DNA from: Streptomyces sp. CB02414
Lineage (GTDB): Bacteria > Actinomycetota > Actinomycetes > Streptomycetales > Streptomycetaceae
Direction of reading: 5' to 3'
Length of the DNA stretch: 64,000 nucleotides
Assembly (NCBI RefSeq): GCF_001905385.1
Contig: NZ_LIPF01000001.1
Coordinates: 920,765-984,764, forward strand
Under the pieces are notes generated by a model that was given only the letters and a program-made list of their open reading frames with translations, made no database searches and had not been told where the DNA came from. Shown here piece by piece: positions 8,085 through 16,694 of this stretch. The number at the start of each line of letters is the position of its first letter. Positions within the stretch are counted from its first letter, which is position 1. The translations under genes were made by a program, and so were the position numbers.

Positions 8085-8121
8085 CCGCCCCCGAGGTGAC
8101 GACCACGTCGCCCGGGGGCGG
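8085..8121 (+). terminator. Rho-independent-like terminator after mscS gene
   Basis: CCGCCCCCG at 8085-8093 pairs with CGGGGGCGG at 8113-8121 around a 19-nt loop that itself contains a GACG/CGTC dyad, followed by TCTCTT. It begins 20 bp after the mscS-like stop. Confidence 0.7.
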
Positions 8122-8166
8122 TCTCTTGACGGCTCCCGTACGGCGGGCCTACGTTTCTCCACCAAC

Positions 8167-8179
8167 AGGAAACTTTCCT
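8167..8179. promoter_or_regulatory. AGGAAA-C-TTTCCT dyad, candidate ROK operator
   Basis: A 13-bp perfect palindrome about 90 bp upstream of the ROK regulator start. GGAAA/TTTCC dyads are typical of operators for ROK repressors in Gram-positive bacteria. I infer autoregulation, possibly with control of the sugar operon beyond. Confidence 0.55.
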
Positions 8180-8267
8180 AACAGTAGCCCTCGACGGGGT
8201 GCGGCCGGTGGACTTGGCGGCCTCGCACTGAAAAGCTGAGCGGCCGAGAGGCAGGTGTGGACACGCA

Positions 8268-9482
8268 ATGGCAGCAACCGCCGGCACGCCGGGCACCCCG
8301 CGCGTCCTGCGCGCCATGAACGACCGGGCCGCGCTCGACCTCCTGCTGGAGCACGGGCCGCTGTCCCGCACCCGGATCGGCAAGCTCACCGGCCTGTCCA
8401 AGCCGACCGCCTCGCAGCTGCTGGCCCGTCTGGAGGCGGCGGGGCTGGTGCTGGCCGGCGGTACGACCGAGGGGCGTCCCGGTCCCGGCGCCCAGCTCTA
8501 CGAGGTGAACCCGGCCGCCGCGTACGCCGCCGGACTCGACGTCACCCCGGACCGCCTGCTCGCGGCGGTCGCCGACGTCACCGGGCGCACGGTCGGCCGG
8601 TACGAACTGCCCACCCCGGGCCGCCGCCCCGCCACCCCGGTCGTCCAGCAGGTCACCGACGCCCTCGACGGCGCCGTGAAGGCGGCCGGACTCGCCCGGG
8701 ACGCCGTCCACCGCCTGGTCATCGGCACCCCGGGCGCCTTCGACCCGGGCACGGGACGGCTGCGCTACGCCTCCCACCTGCCCGGCTGGCACTCCCCCGC
8801 CCTCCTCGGCGAACTCGCCGCCGCGCTGCCGATGCCGGTCGAGTACGAGAACGACGTGAATCTCGCGGCCGTGGCGGAGCAGCGACTCGGTGCCGCCCGG
8901 GGGCACGGCGACTTCGTCCTGCTGTGGAACCAGGAGGGGCTGGGCGCCGCCCTGGTCCTCGGCGGCCGGCTGCACCGCGGCTGGACCGGCGGCGCCGGCG
9001 AGGTCGGGTTCCTGCCCGTGCCCGGCGCTCCGCTGGTCCGCAAGGTCAGCCGCACGGGCAGCGGCGGTTTCCAGGAGCTGGCCGGCGCGCAGGCCCTGCC
9101 GAAGCTGGCCCGCGAGCTGGGCGTCGAGCCGGTGCCGACCGGGCCGTACACCGAGTCGGCCGCCGCCCTCCTCACCGAGGCCGCCGAGCACCGAGACGAC
9201 GGCCCCCACCACCGCCTGCTCCAGACCTACGCCACCCGCCTCGCGACCGGCCTCGCCTCCCTCGTCTCCGTCCTCGACCCCGAGCTGGTGGTGCTCAGCG
9301 GCACGGCGCTCACCGCGGGCGGCGAGCCGCTGCGCGCCCTGCTCCAGGACGAGCTGGAGGAACTGGCCGCGTCCCGGCCCCGCCTCGTCCTCGGCGGCGT
9401 GAGCGCCGACCCCGTACTGCGCGGCGCACTGGAGAGCGCGCTCGCGACCACCCGCGACGAGGTCTTCGACACCTCGCGCTGA
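8268..9482 (+). CDS. ROK-family transcriptional regulator
   Basis: A 404-residue sugar-responsive regulator. Residues about 15-62 are the winged helix (LLEHGPLSRTRIGKLTGLSK, then a recognition helix PTASQLLARLEAAGLV). The rest is the ROK sugar-kinase-like fold (LDVTPDRLLAAVADVTGRTV, then EYENDVNLAAVAEQRLGAAR). The cysteine-rich zinc loop usual in ROK proteins (CxCGxxGC) is absent: the equivalent stretch after GAGEVGFLPVPG has no cysteine. So this is a regulator and unlikely to be a working kinase. It is the first gene of the sugar island, 62 bp upstream of the binding-protein gene. Confidence 0.9.
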   Translation: MAATAGTPGTPRVLRAMNDRAALDLLLEHGPLSRTRIGKLTGLSKPTASQLLARLEAAGLVLAGGTTEGRPGPGAQLYEVNPAAAYAAGLDVTPDRLLAAVADVTGRTVGRYELPTPGRRPATPVVQQVTDALDGAVKAAGLARDAVHRLVIGTPGAFDPGTGRLRYASHLPGWHSPALLGELAAALPMPVEYENDVNLAAVAEQRLGAARGHGDFVLLWNQEGLGAALVLGGRLHRGWTGGAGEVGFLPVPGAPLVRKVSRTGSGGFQELAGAQALPKLARELGVEPVPTGPYTESAAALLTEAAEHRDDGPHHRLLQTYATRLATGLASLVSVLDPELVVLSGTALTAGGEPLRALLQDELEELAASRPRLVLGGVSADPVLRGALESALATTRDEVFDTSR

Positions 9483-9544
9483 CTCCGCACCGCACGGCCC
9501 CGTACCGCCCGTCCCTCGCCCGCCCATGCCCTGGGAGCCCCGCC

Positions 9545-10882
9545 ATGCCCGGAATATCCAGGAACATCACCCTCGCGATCGCCGCCTCCGCCTCCCTCGT
9601 CCTGCTCACCGGCGCCTGCACCGGACAGTCCGGGAGCGGCGCCACCGACGACCCGAACGCCGAGACGACCATCACCTTCTGGCACGGCTGGAGCGCCCCC
9701 GCCGAGGTGAAGGCCGTGCAGGCCAACGTGGACCGCTTCGAGAAGGCCCACCCGAACATCAAGGTGAAGGTCGTCGGCAACATCAACGACGACAAGCTCA
9801 ACCAGGCCCTGCGCGCCGGCGGTTCGAACGGCCCGGACGTGGTGTCGTCGTTCACCACCTCCAACATCGGCAAGTTCTGCTCCTCGGGCGCCTTCCTCGA
9901 CCTGAAGCCGTTCATCGAGAAGTCGAAGCTCGACCTCGACGCGACGATCCCGAAGCCGATGCTGGAGTACACCCAGTTCGAGGGGGTGCGCTGCGCCCTG
10001 CCGCTGCTCGGCGACGCCTACGGCCTCTACTACAACAAGGACGCCTTCGAGGCGGCCGGCATCAAGGCCCCGCCGAAGACCTGGTCCGAGTTCACCGAGG
10101 TGGCGAAGAAGCTCACCAGGTCCGAGGGCGACGGCTACGAGCAGCTCGGCTTCATGCCGAACTACCACGGCTACGAGACGGTCGTCGACCACTACATGTC
10201 CCAGTGGGACCACGCCTACTTCGACGAGAACGGCAAGTCCAACGTGGCCAAGGACCCGGCCTTCGCCGAGATGTTCACGTACCAGAAGAACCTCGTCGAC
10301 GCCCTCGGCGGCTTCGAGAAGCTGGAGAAGTACCGCAACACCTTCGGCGACGAGTGGGGCGCCAAGCACCCCTTCCACACGGGCCAGGTGGCCATGCAGC
10401 TCGACGGCGAGTGGCGGCTCGGCATGGCGGAGGACGCCGGCGTGGACTTCGAGATCGGCACCGCGCCGATGCCCGTCGCCGACGACGAGGTGGACGAGTA
10501 CGGCAAGGGCTTCCTCTCCGGCACGATCATGGGCATCGCCCCGCAGAGCGAGAAGCAGAACGCCGCGTGGGAGCTGGTGAAGTACATGACGACCGATACG
10601 GACGCGGTCGTCGCCTTCGCCAACGCCATCCGGAACGTGCCGTCCACGTTCGAGGCGCTGAAGTCCCCCGACCTGAAGACCGACCCGGCGTTCGAGACCT
10701 TCCTGGAGATCGCCCAGCACCCCGAGTCGAACACCCCGCCCGCCTCCGTCAACGGCTCCACGTACCAGCTGACGCTCCAGGACTTCGGCTACCAGTACGA
10801 GTCGGGCAAGGCGACGGACCTGAAGGCCGGGCTGGAGAAGACCGCCGAGCAGATCGACCGCGACATCGAGCAGGTGAAGTAG
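9545..10882 (+). CDS. Extracellular sugar-binding lipoprotein of an ABC importer
   Basis: Solute-binding protein, family 1, 445 residues. The N-terminus has a lipoprotein signal with lipobox LLTGAC, so Cys22-23 should be lipidated and anchored outside the membrane. The mature start ETTITFWHGWSAPAEVKAVQ is characteristic of sugar-binding family 1. ATG at 9545 has a GGGAG site. The frame is open much further upstream, but that part antiparallels the ROK gene. Six bases before the first permease gene, it forms an operon with both permeases, the GH4 enzyme and the kinase. Substrate is probably a di- or oligosaccharide, judged from the downstream enzymes. Confidence 0.92.
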   Translation: MPGISRNITLAIAASASLVLLTGACTGQSGSGATDDPNAETTITFWHGWSAPAEVKAVQANVDRFEKAHPNIKVKVVGNINDDKLNQALRAGGSNGPDVVSSFTTSNIGKFCSSGAFLDLKPFIEKSKLDLDATIPKPMLEYTQFEGVRCALPLLGDAYGLYYNKDAFEAAGIKAPPKTWSEFTEVAKKLTRSEGDGYEQLGFMPNYHGYETVVDHYMSQWDHAYFDENGKSNVAKDPAFAEMFTYQKNLVDALGGFEKLEKYRNTFGDEWGAKHPFHTGQVAMQLDGEWRLGMAEDAGVDFEIGTAPMPVADDEVDEYGKGFLSGTIMGIAPQSEKQNAAWELVKYMTTDTDAVVAFANAIRNVPSTFEALKSPDLKTDPAFETFLEIAQHPESNTPPASVNGSTYQLTLQDFGYQYESGKATDLKAGLEKTAEQIDRDIEQVK

Positions 10883-10888
10883 CGGTCC

Positions 10889-11833
10889 ATGGCCACGAAC
10901 ACACTCCGCGCCAAGCGCCGTTCCTCGGCGCTTCGCACGGTGGCCTTCCTGTCACCGTGGCTCGTCGGGTTCGGCGTCTTCTTCGCCTATCCCATGGTGT
11001 CCACCGTGTACTTCTCGCTGATGAAGTACGACGGCTTCGGCGTCCCGGAGTTCCGGGGCCTGGAGAACTGGACGTACGTCTTCCAGGACTACCCGCTGTT
11101 CTGGCCCGCCCTGCGCAACACCCTCTGGCTGGTCCTGGTGATGGTGACCTGCCGGGTGGTGTTCGGACTCGGGGTCGGGCTGCTCGTCACGAAGATCAAG
11201 ACGGGGGCCGGGGTCTTCCGCACCCTGTTCTACCTGCCCTACCTCGCCCCGCCGGTCGCCGCGACGCTGGCCTTCGTCTTCCTGCTCAATCCCGGCACCG
11301 GGCCGGTCAACTCCGTCCTGGAGGCCCTGGGCGTGCCGGCACCCGGCTGGTTCACGGACTCCGCCTGGTCCAAGCCCGCGCTGACCGCGCTCGCGCTGTG
11401 GGGCGTCGGCGACCTCATGGTCATCTTCATGGCCGCGCTGCTGGACGTGCCGAAGGAGCAGTACGAGGCGGCCGAGCTGGACGGGGCGTCGGCCTGGCAG
11501 CGGTTCCGGTTCGTGACGCTGCCGAACATCTCGCCGATCGTGCTGTTCGCCGTCGTCACGGGCGTGATCCAGACGATGCAGTACTACACGCAGCCGCTGG
11601 TCGCCGGGAAGGTGGCCTCCGGGATCATCGGCGGTTCGGGGCAGTCCTTCGAACCCGGCTACCCGGACAAGTCGACCCTGACCCTCCCCCAGCTCGTCTA
11701 CAACCTCGGCTTCCAGCGCTTCGACTACGGCGCCGCCTGCGTGGTCGCCCTCGTGCTGTTCGCCCTGGCCATGACGTTCACGGCGCTTCTGATGCGCCGC
11801 CGGGGCGGTCTCCTCCAGGCAGGTGAACGATGA
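10889..11833 (+). CDS. ABC sugar importer permease 1 (MalF type)
   Basis: A 314-residue inner-membrane permease with six predicted helices, starting FLSPWLVGFGVFFAYPMVST. The EAA motif that contacts the ATPase is visible as EQYEAAELDGASAWQRFRFV about two-thirds along. It partners with the following permease, with which it overlaps by four bases (ATGA). No ATPase gene exists in this operon; Streptomyces commonly uses the shared ATPase MsiK encoded elsewhere, and I infer the same here. Confidence 0.93.
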   Translation: MATNTLRAKRRSSALRTVAFLSPWLVGFGVFFAYPMVSTVYFSLMKYDGFGVPEFRGLENWTYVFQDYPLFWPALRNTLWLVLVMVTCRVVFGLGVGLLVTKIKTGAGVFRTLFYLPYLAPPVAATLAFVFLLNPGTGPVNSVLEALGVPAPGWFTDSAWSKPALTALALWGVGDLMVIFMAALLDVPKEQYEAAELDGASAWQRFRFVTLPNISPIVLFAVVTGVIQTMQYYTQPLVAGKVASGIIGGSGQSFEPGYPDKSTLTLPQLVYNLGFQRFDYGAACVVALVLFALAMTFTALLMRRRGGLLQAGER

Positions 11834-12720
11834 CCCAGGTGATAGAACGTCCCGTGGTGGCCGGCACCCCGCCCACCGAACAGCGGGCCGCCCGCCGCCG
11901 CGTGGTGCTGGAGTGGATCGCCGTCCACTCCCTCGGCGTCGCCGTCGCCCTCTTCTTCACCCTGCCGTTCGTGTTCGTGGTCCTCACCTCGCTGATGAGC
12001 GACCAGCAGGCCCTCACCCGCGACCTGTGGCCGCACACCTGGGAGTGGGGCAACTACCGCACGGTCTGGGACACGCCCGGCTTCCTCACCTGGTGGCGGA
12101 ACACGCTGCTCTACGCGGGGCTCGGCACCGCCCTGACGGTCGCCTCGTCGATTCCCGTGGCGTACGCGCTGGCCAAGTTCCGCTTCCGGGGCCGGCATCT
12201 GTCGCTGATGCTGGTGATCTCGATGATGATGCTGCCCCCGCAGGTGATCATCATCCCGATGTACCTGTTCTGGGCGAAGCAGCTGGACCTGTCCGGCACG
12301 CTGTGGCCGCTGATCATCCCGATGGCCTTCGGCGACGCCTTCTCCATCTTCCTGCTGCGCCAGTTCCTGCTGACCATTCCGGACGAGTACCTGGACGCGG
12401 CGAAGGTGGACGGCTGCGGGGAGCTGCGCACGCTGCTGAAGGTCGTCCTGCCGATGGCGAAGCCGGGCATCGCCGCCGTAGCCCTCTTCCAGTTCTTCTA
12501 CGCCTGGAACGACTACTTCGGCCCCCAGATCTACGCCTCCGAGAACCCCGGCGCCTGGACCCTGTCCTACGGGCTGGAGTCCTTCAAGGGCGCCCACCAC
12601 ACCGACTGGAACCTCACCATGGCCGCGACCGTGCTGGTCATGGCCCCCGTGATCCTCGTGTTCTTCTTCGCGCAGAAGGCGTTCGTCGAGGGTGTCACAC
12701 TGACCGGAGTAAAGGGTTGA
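11830..12720 (+). CDS. ABC sugar importer permease 2 (MalG type)
   Basis: A 296-residue permease, six helices, MalG-like: N-terminal LGVAVALFFTLPFVFVVLTS, the EAA loop DEYLDAAKVDGCGELRTLLK, and the conserved WNDYFGPQIY near the last helices. Coupled by ATGA overlap to permease 1 and 7 bp ahead of the GH4 gene. Together the two form the membrane channel of the importer whose binding protein is encoded upstream. Confidence 0.93.
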   Translation: MTQVIERPVVAGTPPTEQRAARRRVVLEWIAVHSLGVAVALFFTLPFVFVVLTSLMSDQQALTRDLWPHTWEWGNYRTVWDTPGFLTWWRNTLLYAGLGTALTVASSIPVAYALAKFRFRGRHLSLMLVISMMMLPPQVIIIPMYLFWAKQLDLSGTLWPLIIPMAFGDAFSIFLLRQFLLTIPDEYLDAAKVDGCGELRTLLKVVLPMAKPGIAAVALFQFFYAWNDYFGPQIYASENPGAWTLSYGLESFKGAHHTDWNLTMAATVLVMAPVILVFFFAQKAFVEGVTLTGVKG

Positions 12721-12727
12721 TGACTTC

Positions 12728-13993
12728 ATGAAACTCACCGTGGTCGGCGGCGGTTCGACCTACACGCCCGAACTGGTCGACGGCTTCGCCCGGTTGCGGG
12801 ACACGCTGCCCGTGGAGGAACTGGTCCTCGTCGACCCGGCGGCCGACCGGCTGGAGCTGGTCGGCGGCCTCGCCCGCCGCATCTTCGCCAAGCAGGGGCA
12901 CCCCGGCCGCGTGGTCACCACCTCCGACCTGGACGCCGCCGTCGACGGCGCCGACGCCGTGCTGCTCCAGCTGCGTGTGGGCGGACAGGCCGCCCGCGAG
13001 CAGGACGAGACCTGGCCCCTGGAGTGCGGCTGCGTCGGCCAGGAGACGACCGGCGCGGGCGGCCTCGCCAAGGCGCTGCGCACGGTGCCCGTGGTGCTGG
13101 ACATCGCCGAACGGGTCCGCCGTGCCAACCCCGACGCCTGGATCATCGACTTCACCAACCCGGTCGGCATCGTGACCCGCGCCCTGCTGCGGGCCGGGCA
13201 CCGGGCGGTGGGCCTGTGCAACGTGGCGATCGGGCTGCAGCGCAAGTTCGCCGCCCTGCTCCAGGCCGAGCCCGCCGACGTCCACCTGGACCACGTCGGG
13301 CTCAACCACCTCACCTGGGAGACCGGCGTCCGCCTCGGCGGCCCCGAGGGCGAGGACGTGCTGCCCCGGCTGCTGGCCGAGCACGGGGACGCGGTCGCCG
13401 CCGACCTGCGGCTGCCCAGGCCCCTCCTGGACCGCCTGGGCGTCGTCCCCTCCTACTACCTGCGCTACTACTACGCCCACGACGAGGTCGTGGACGAGCT
13501 GCGCACCAAGCCGTCCCGGGCCGCCGAGGTGGCGGCGATGGAGCGGCAGCTGCTGGGGATGTACGGCGACCCGGCCCTGGACGAGAAGCCCGAGCTGCTC
13601 GCCAAGCGCGGCGGCGCCTACTACTCCGAGGCCGCCGTGGACCTCGCCGCCGCCCTGCTCGGCGGCGCGGGCTCCCCGTACCAGGTGGTGAACACCTACA
13701 ACCGGGGCACGCTGCCCTTCCTGCCCGACGACGCCGTGATCGAGGTGCCGGCCGCGGTGGGCGGCAAGGGCGCCGCCCCGCTGCCGGTGCCGGCCGTGGA
13801 CCCGCTGTACGCGGGGCTGATGGCGAGCGTGACGGCGTACGAGGACCTGGCCCTGGACGCGGCGCTGCGCGGCGGCCGGGACCGGGTCTTCCGGGCGTTG
13901 CTCGCCCACCCGCTCGTCGGCCAGTACGCGTACGCCGAGCAGCTCACCGACCGGCTGATCGCACACAACCGGGAGCACCTGGCGTGGGCCTGA
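12728..13993 (+). CDS. Glycoside hydrolase family 4 (6-phospho-beta-glucosidase-like)
   Basis: A 421-residue cytoplasmic enzyme using NAD+ and a divalent metal. The Rossmann motif VVGGGSTYTPELV opens the protein. Other GH4 marks are QETTGAGGLAKALRTVPV, DFTNPVGIVT, the metal-ligand Cys in GLCNVAIG near residue 161 and the metal-ligand His in GLNHLTW near 194. The subgroup with QETTGAGG is usually called 6-phospho-beta-glucosidase. Such enzymes cleave disaccharides phosphorylated at C6, normally made by a PTS; here the importer is ABC-type and a sugar kinase follows directly, suggesting a different source of the phosphate. Confidence 0.9.
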   Translation: MKLTVVGGGSTYTPELVDGFARLRDTLPVEELVLVDPAADRLELVGGLARRIFAKQGHPGRVVTTSDLDAAVDGADAVLLQLRVGGQAAREQDETWPLECGCVGQETTGAGGLAKALRTVPVVLDIAERVRRANPDAWIIDFTNPVGIVTRALLRAGHRAVGLCNVAIGLQRKFAALLQAEPADVHLDHVGLNHLTWETGVRLGGPEGEDVLPRLLAEHGDAVAADLRLPRPLLDRLGVVPSYYLRYYYAHDEVVDELRTKPSRAAEVAAMERQLLGMYGDPALDEKPELLAKRGGAYYSEAAVDLAAALLGGAGSPYQVVNTYNRGTLPFLPDDAVIEVPAAVGGKGAAPLPVPAVDPLYAGLMASVTAYEDLALDAALRGGRDRVFRALLAHPLVGQYAYAEQLTDRLIAHNREHLAWA

Positions 13994-14955
13994 CCGGGAG
14001 TGTCCTCGCCGTCGACGCGGGGAACAGCAAGACCGACGTGGCCGTGGTGGCGGCCGGCGGGGAGGTGCTCGCCACGGCGCGGGGCGGCGCCTTCCGGCCG
14101 CCCGCGGTGGGCGTCGAACGGGCCGTGGACGCCCTGGCGGATGCGGTGGGGCGGGCCTTCGCGGCGGCCGGTGTCACCGCCGTCGACCATGTCTCGGCGT
14201 GTCTGGCCAACGCCGACCTGCCGGTGGAGGAGGAGCAGCTGGCCGCCGCGCTGCGGGCGCGGGGCTGGGGCGCGAGCGTGGACGTGCGCAACGACACGTT
14301 CGCGATCCTGCGGGCCGGCGTCGACGAGCCGCGCGGGGTCGCCGTGGTGTGCGGGGCGGGCGTCAACTGCGTCGGCATGCGTCCGGACGGGCGCACCGCC
14401 CGTTTCCCGGCCATCGGGCGGCTGTCCGGCGACTGGGGCGGCGGCTGGGGGCTGGCGGAGGAGGCGGTGTGGTACGCGGCGCGGGCGGAGGACGGGCGCG
14501 GGGAGCCCACGGAGCTGGCGCGGACGCTGCCGGGCCACTTCGGGCTCGGCTCGATGTACGCCCTCATCGAGGCCCTGCACCTGCGCCACGTCGAGCCCGT
14601 CCGGCGGCACGAGCTGACGCCCGTGCTGTTCGCGACGGCGGACGGCGGCGACCGGATCGCGCGGGCGATCGTCGACCGGCAGGCCGACGAGGTGGTCGCC
14701 ATGGCCACGGTCGCGCTGACCCGGCTGGACCTGCTGGCCGAGCCGGCACCGGTGCTGCTGGGCGGCAGCGTCCTGGCGGCGCGTCACGCGCGGCTCGACG
14801 GCCGGATACGGGAGCTGCTGGCGACCCGCGCCCCCGAGGCCGTACCGCGCGTGGTGACGGCCCGGCCCGTGCTGGGCGCGGTGCTGCTGGGGCTGGACCG
14901 GACGGGGGCTGCGCCCGAGGCGCACGCGCGGGCGCGGGACCACTTCGGCGGCTGA
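13984..14955 (+). CDS. BadF/BadG-type sugar kinase (N-acetylglucosamine kinase-like)
   Basis: A 323-residue ASKHA-fold kinase. The phosphate-1 motif is SVLAVDAGNSKTDVAVVAAG, an internal Asp lies in VRNDTFAILRAG, and the nucleotide-binding segment is VAVVCGAGVNCVG followed by LSGDWGGGWGLAEEAV, which is typical of the N-acetylglucosamine kinase/BadF family. GTG at 13984 overlaps the GH4 gene end by 10 bases, so the two are coupled. Role is probably ATP-dependent phosphorylation of the imported sugar or of a monosaccharide released by GH4. Last gene of the operon; a strong hairpin follows. Confidence 0.88.
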   Translation: MGLTGSVLAVDAGNSKTDVAVVAAGGEVLATARGGAFRPPAVGVERAVDALADAVGRAFAAAGVTAVDHVSACLANADLPVEEEQLAAALRARGWGASVDVRNDTFAILRAGVDEPRGVAVVCGAGVNCVGMRPDGRTARFPAIGRLSGDWGGGWGLAEEAVWYAARAEDGRGEPTELARTLPGHFGLGSMYALIEALHLRHVEPVRRHELTPVLFATADGGDRIARAIVDRQADEVVAMATVALTRLDLLAEPAPVLLGGSVLAARHARLDGRIRELLATRAPEAVPRVVTARPVLGAVLLGLDRTGAAPEAHARARDHFGG

Positions 14956-14972
14956 GCCCCACCGCTCGCGGA

Positions 14973-15016
14973 CGCCGCCGGAGCCGGCCCGGGGAACCGG
15001 ACCGGTTCCGGCGGCG
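14973..15016 (+). terminator. Terminator of the sugar operon
   Basis: CGCCGCCGGA at 14973-14982 pairs perfectly with TCCGGCGGCG at 15007-15016; the loop holds further nested GCCGG/CCGG pairing. It starts 17 bp after the kinase stop and is followed by TATT. Confidence 0.75.
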
Positions 15017-15043
15017 TATTCATGGGCAGGGGTGGTGCGTTGA

Positions 15044-15091
15044 CCCGGATCGGCTTGCGCCCGGATCGGATTGCGCCCAGATCGGATCAAG
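15044..15091. repeat. Three tandem 16-bp repeats upstream of the signalling island
   Basis: Units at 15044-15059, 15060-15075 and 15076-15091. Units 1 and 2 differ at a single base (CCCGGATCGGCTTGCG versus ...GGATTGCG); unit 3 is more diverged but keeps AGATCGGAT. They lie about 80-125 bp upstream of the GlnX-like start, where promoter and regulator binding are expected. Direct repeats at full-turn-and-a-half spacing suggest a regulator binding site, unproven. Confidence 0.6.
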
Positions 15092-15168
15092 ATCGGGTGA
15101 AGGCCGGTGCGAATGCCGGTGCGGGCAGCGATACTTGCGGCGACGGATGACCATGGGGGAGGTCAGCA

Positions 15169-16635
15169 GTGAATCGACCGCCGAAGGGCAGCGCGGCGCC
15201 ACCACCGGGCGCCGGCACGCCCACCGTGTCCACCGTGCCGCCGCAGTCCCCGCCGGTCCCGGCGCAGCGGCCGGGCGGCGGCGCTCCCGGCGCTTCTCCC
15301 CCTCCCCCGCCCGCGCCGCCCCGGCGCACCGCGTTCGCCGAGGGCGTGGACCGGCTGCGGGCGGCCGCCGTCACCGAGCCGGGGCGGCTGCGGATCATCG
15401 GCGCGCTGCTCGCCGCGCTGGTCGTCGCCTTCGGCACGGTCACCGCCTGGCAGATGCACGAGCGGTCCACGGCGGCCCACGACGTGCGGTACCGCAGTCA
15501 GCCGCTCACCTCCGACGCGGCCGACATCTACCGCTCCCTCGCCGAGGCCAACACCGCGGCCTCCAGCGGGTTCCTCGCCGGCGGCCAGGAGACCGAGGAG
15601 TCCCGGGACCGGTACGAGAAGGGCATCCGCACGGCCGCCGAGGGGCTGGTGACGGCCGCCGCGAACTCCGACGCCGACTCGCCCTCCGCGGACACCATCG
15701 CCGAGCTCAACCGCCTGCTGCCCGAGTACAAGGGCCTCATCGAGCGCGCCCGCACCTACAACAGGCAGGGCTTCCCGGTCGGCGGCGCCTATCTGCGCTA
15801 CGCCAACGAGAAGATGCAGCAGGACATGCTCCCGGCGGCCGAGGACCTGTACGAGACGGAGAACCGGCGGCTGAGCGCCGACTACGGGGACGCCAAGTCC
15901 TACCCGTGGGCGGCGATCGCCCTCGGTGTGCTGGCGCTCGGCGCCCTGGCCTGGGCCCAGCACCGCAACTACCGCCGCACCAACCGGGTCTTCAACCACG
16001 GCCTGGTCACCGCCACGGCCACCACCGCCGTCGTCCTGCTCTGGCTGGTCGTCGGCCACAGCGTCGCGCGCTCGAACCTGGGCGACTCCCACGACCACGG
16101 CGTACGCTCGCTGAACGTGCTGCAGGACGCCCGCATCGCCTCCCTCAAGGCCCGGGGCAACGAGAACCTGACGCTGGTGGCGCGCGGCGCCCAGACGAAG
16201 AAGGTCGGCGGCGAGACGGTCGACGCCTACGACTTCGACTTCGGGAAGAACATGGACGCGCTCGGCAAGGGCCTTGCCGAGGCCGCGCGGCTCGCCGACG
16301 ACGCCGCCGGTCAGCGCCCGGTCACCGCGGCGAACGGGAACATGGCGGAGTGGAAGGAGCGCCACGCCGCCGCCCGTGAGCAGGACGAGAACGGCAACTA
16401 CCAGCAGGCGCTGGACCTGGTGATCGGCGGCGAGGGTGCCACCGTCGAGTGCTTCGACGGCGTCGACGCCTCGCTCGCCGCCGCGCTCGAGCACGAGGAA
16501 CGGGAATTCGAGCAGGCGGCGGGCGACGGGCTGGACGCGATGGGCTACCTGCCGCAGGGCGCCGGTGTCCTCGCCGCCCTGGGCGTGGCCGGCGCGCTGC
16601 TGGGCATCGGGCGCAGGCTCTCGGAGTACCGGTGA
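15169..16635 (+). CDS. glnX: GlnX-like four-helix membrane sensor
   Basis: A 488-residue membrane protein. After a Pro-rich cytoplasmic N-terminus come transmembrane helices at about 85-105 (IIGALLAALVVAFGTVTAW), 245-262 (AAIALGVLALGALAWA), 283-303 (TTAVVLLWLVVG) and 462-480. Between helices 1-2 and 3-4 lie two extracytoplasmic, mostly helical domains. Topology, size and the neighbouring GlnH-like and PknG-like genes match the mycobacterial and corynebacterial glnX-glnH-pknG set, in which GlnX is known to pass an amino-acid signal from GlnH across the membrane to PknG. The assignment rests on synteny and architecture. The start GTG at 15169 follows a GGGGGAGG site. Confidence 0.75.
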   Translation: MNRPPKGSAAPPPGAGTPTVSTVPPQSPPVPAQRPGGGAPGASPPPPPAPPRRTAFAEGVDRLRAAAVTEPGRLRIIGALLAALVVAFGTVTAWQMHERSTAAHDVRYRSQPLTSDAADIYRSLAEANTAASSGFLAGGQETEESRDRYEKGIRTAAEGLVTAAANSDADSPSADTIAELNRLLPEYKGLIERARTYNRQGFPVGGAYLRYANEKMQQDMLPAAEDLYETENRRLSADYGDAKSYPWAAIALGVLALGALAWAQHRNYRRTNRVFNHGLVTATATTAVVLLWLVVGHSVARSNLGDSHDHGVRSLNVLQDARIASLKARGNENLTLVARGAQTKKVGGETVDAYDFDFGKNMDALGKGLAEAARLADDAAGQRPVTAANGNMAEWKERHAAAREQDENGNYQQALDLVIGGEGATVECFDGVDASLAAALEHEEREFEQAAGDGLDAMGYLPQGAGVLAALGVAGALLGIGRRLSEYR

Positions 16636-16694
16636 GACGGGGCGTGGGTCCGGCGGACGGGCGGGAAGGGGAACCCGTGAAAGGAGGCGTGAGG

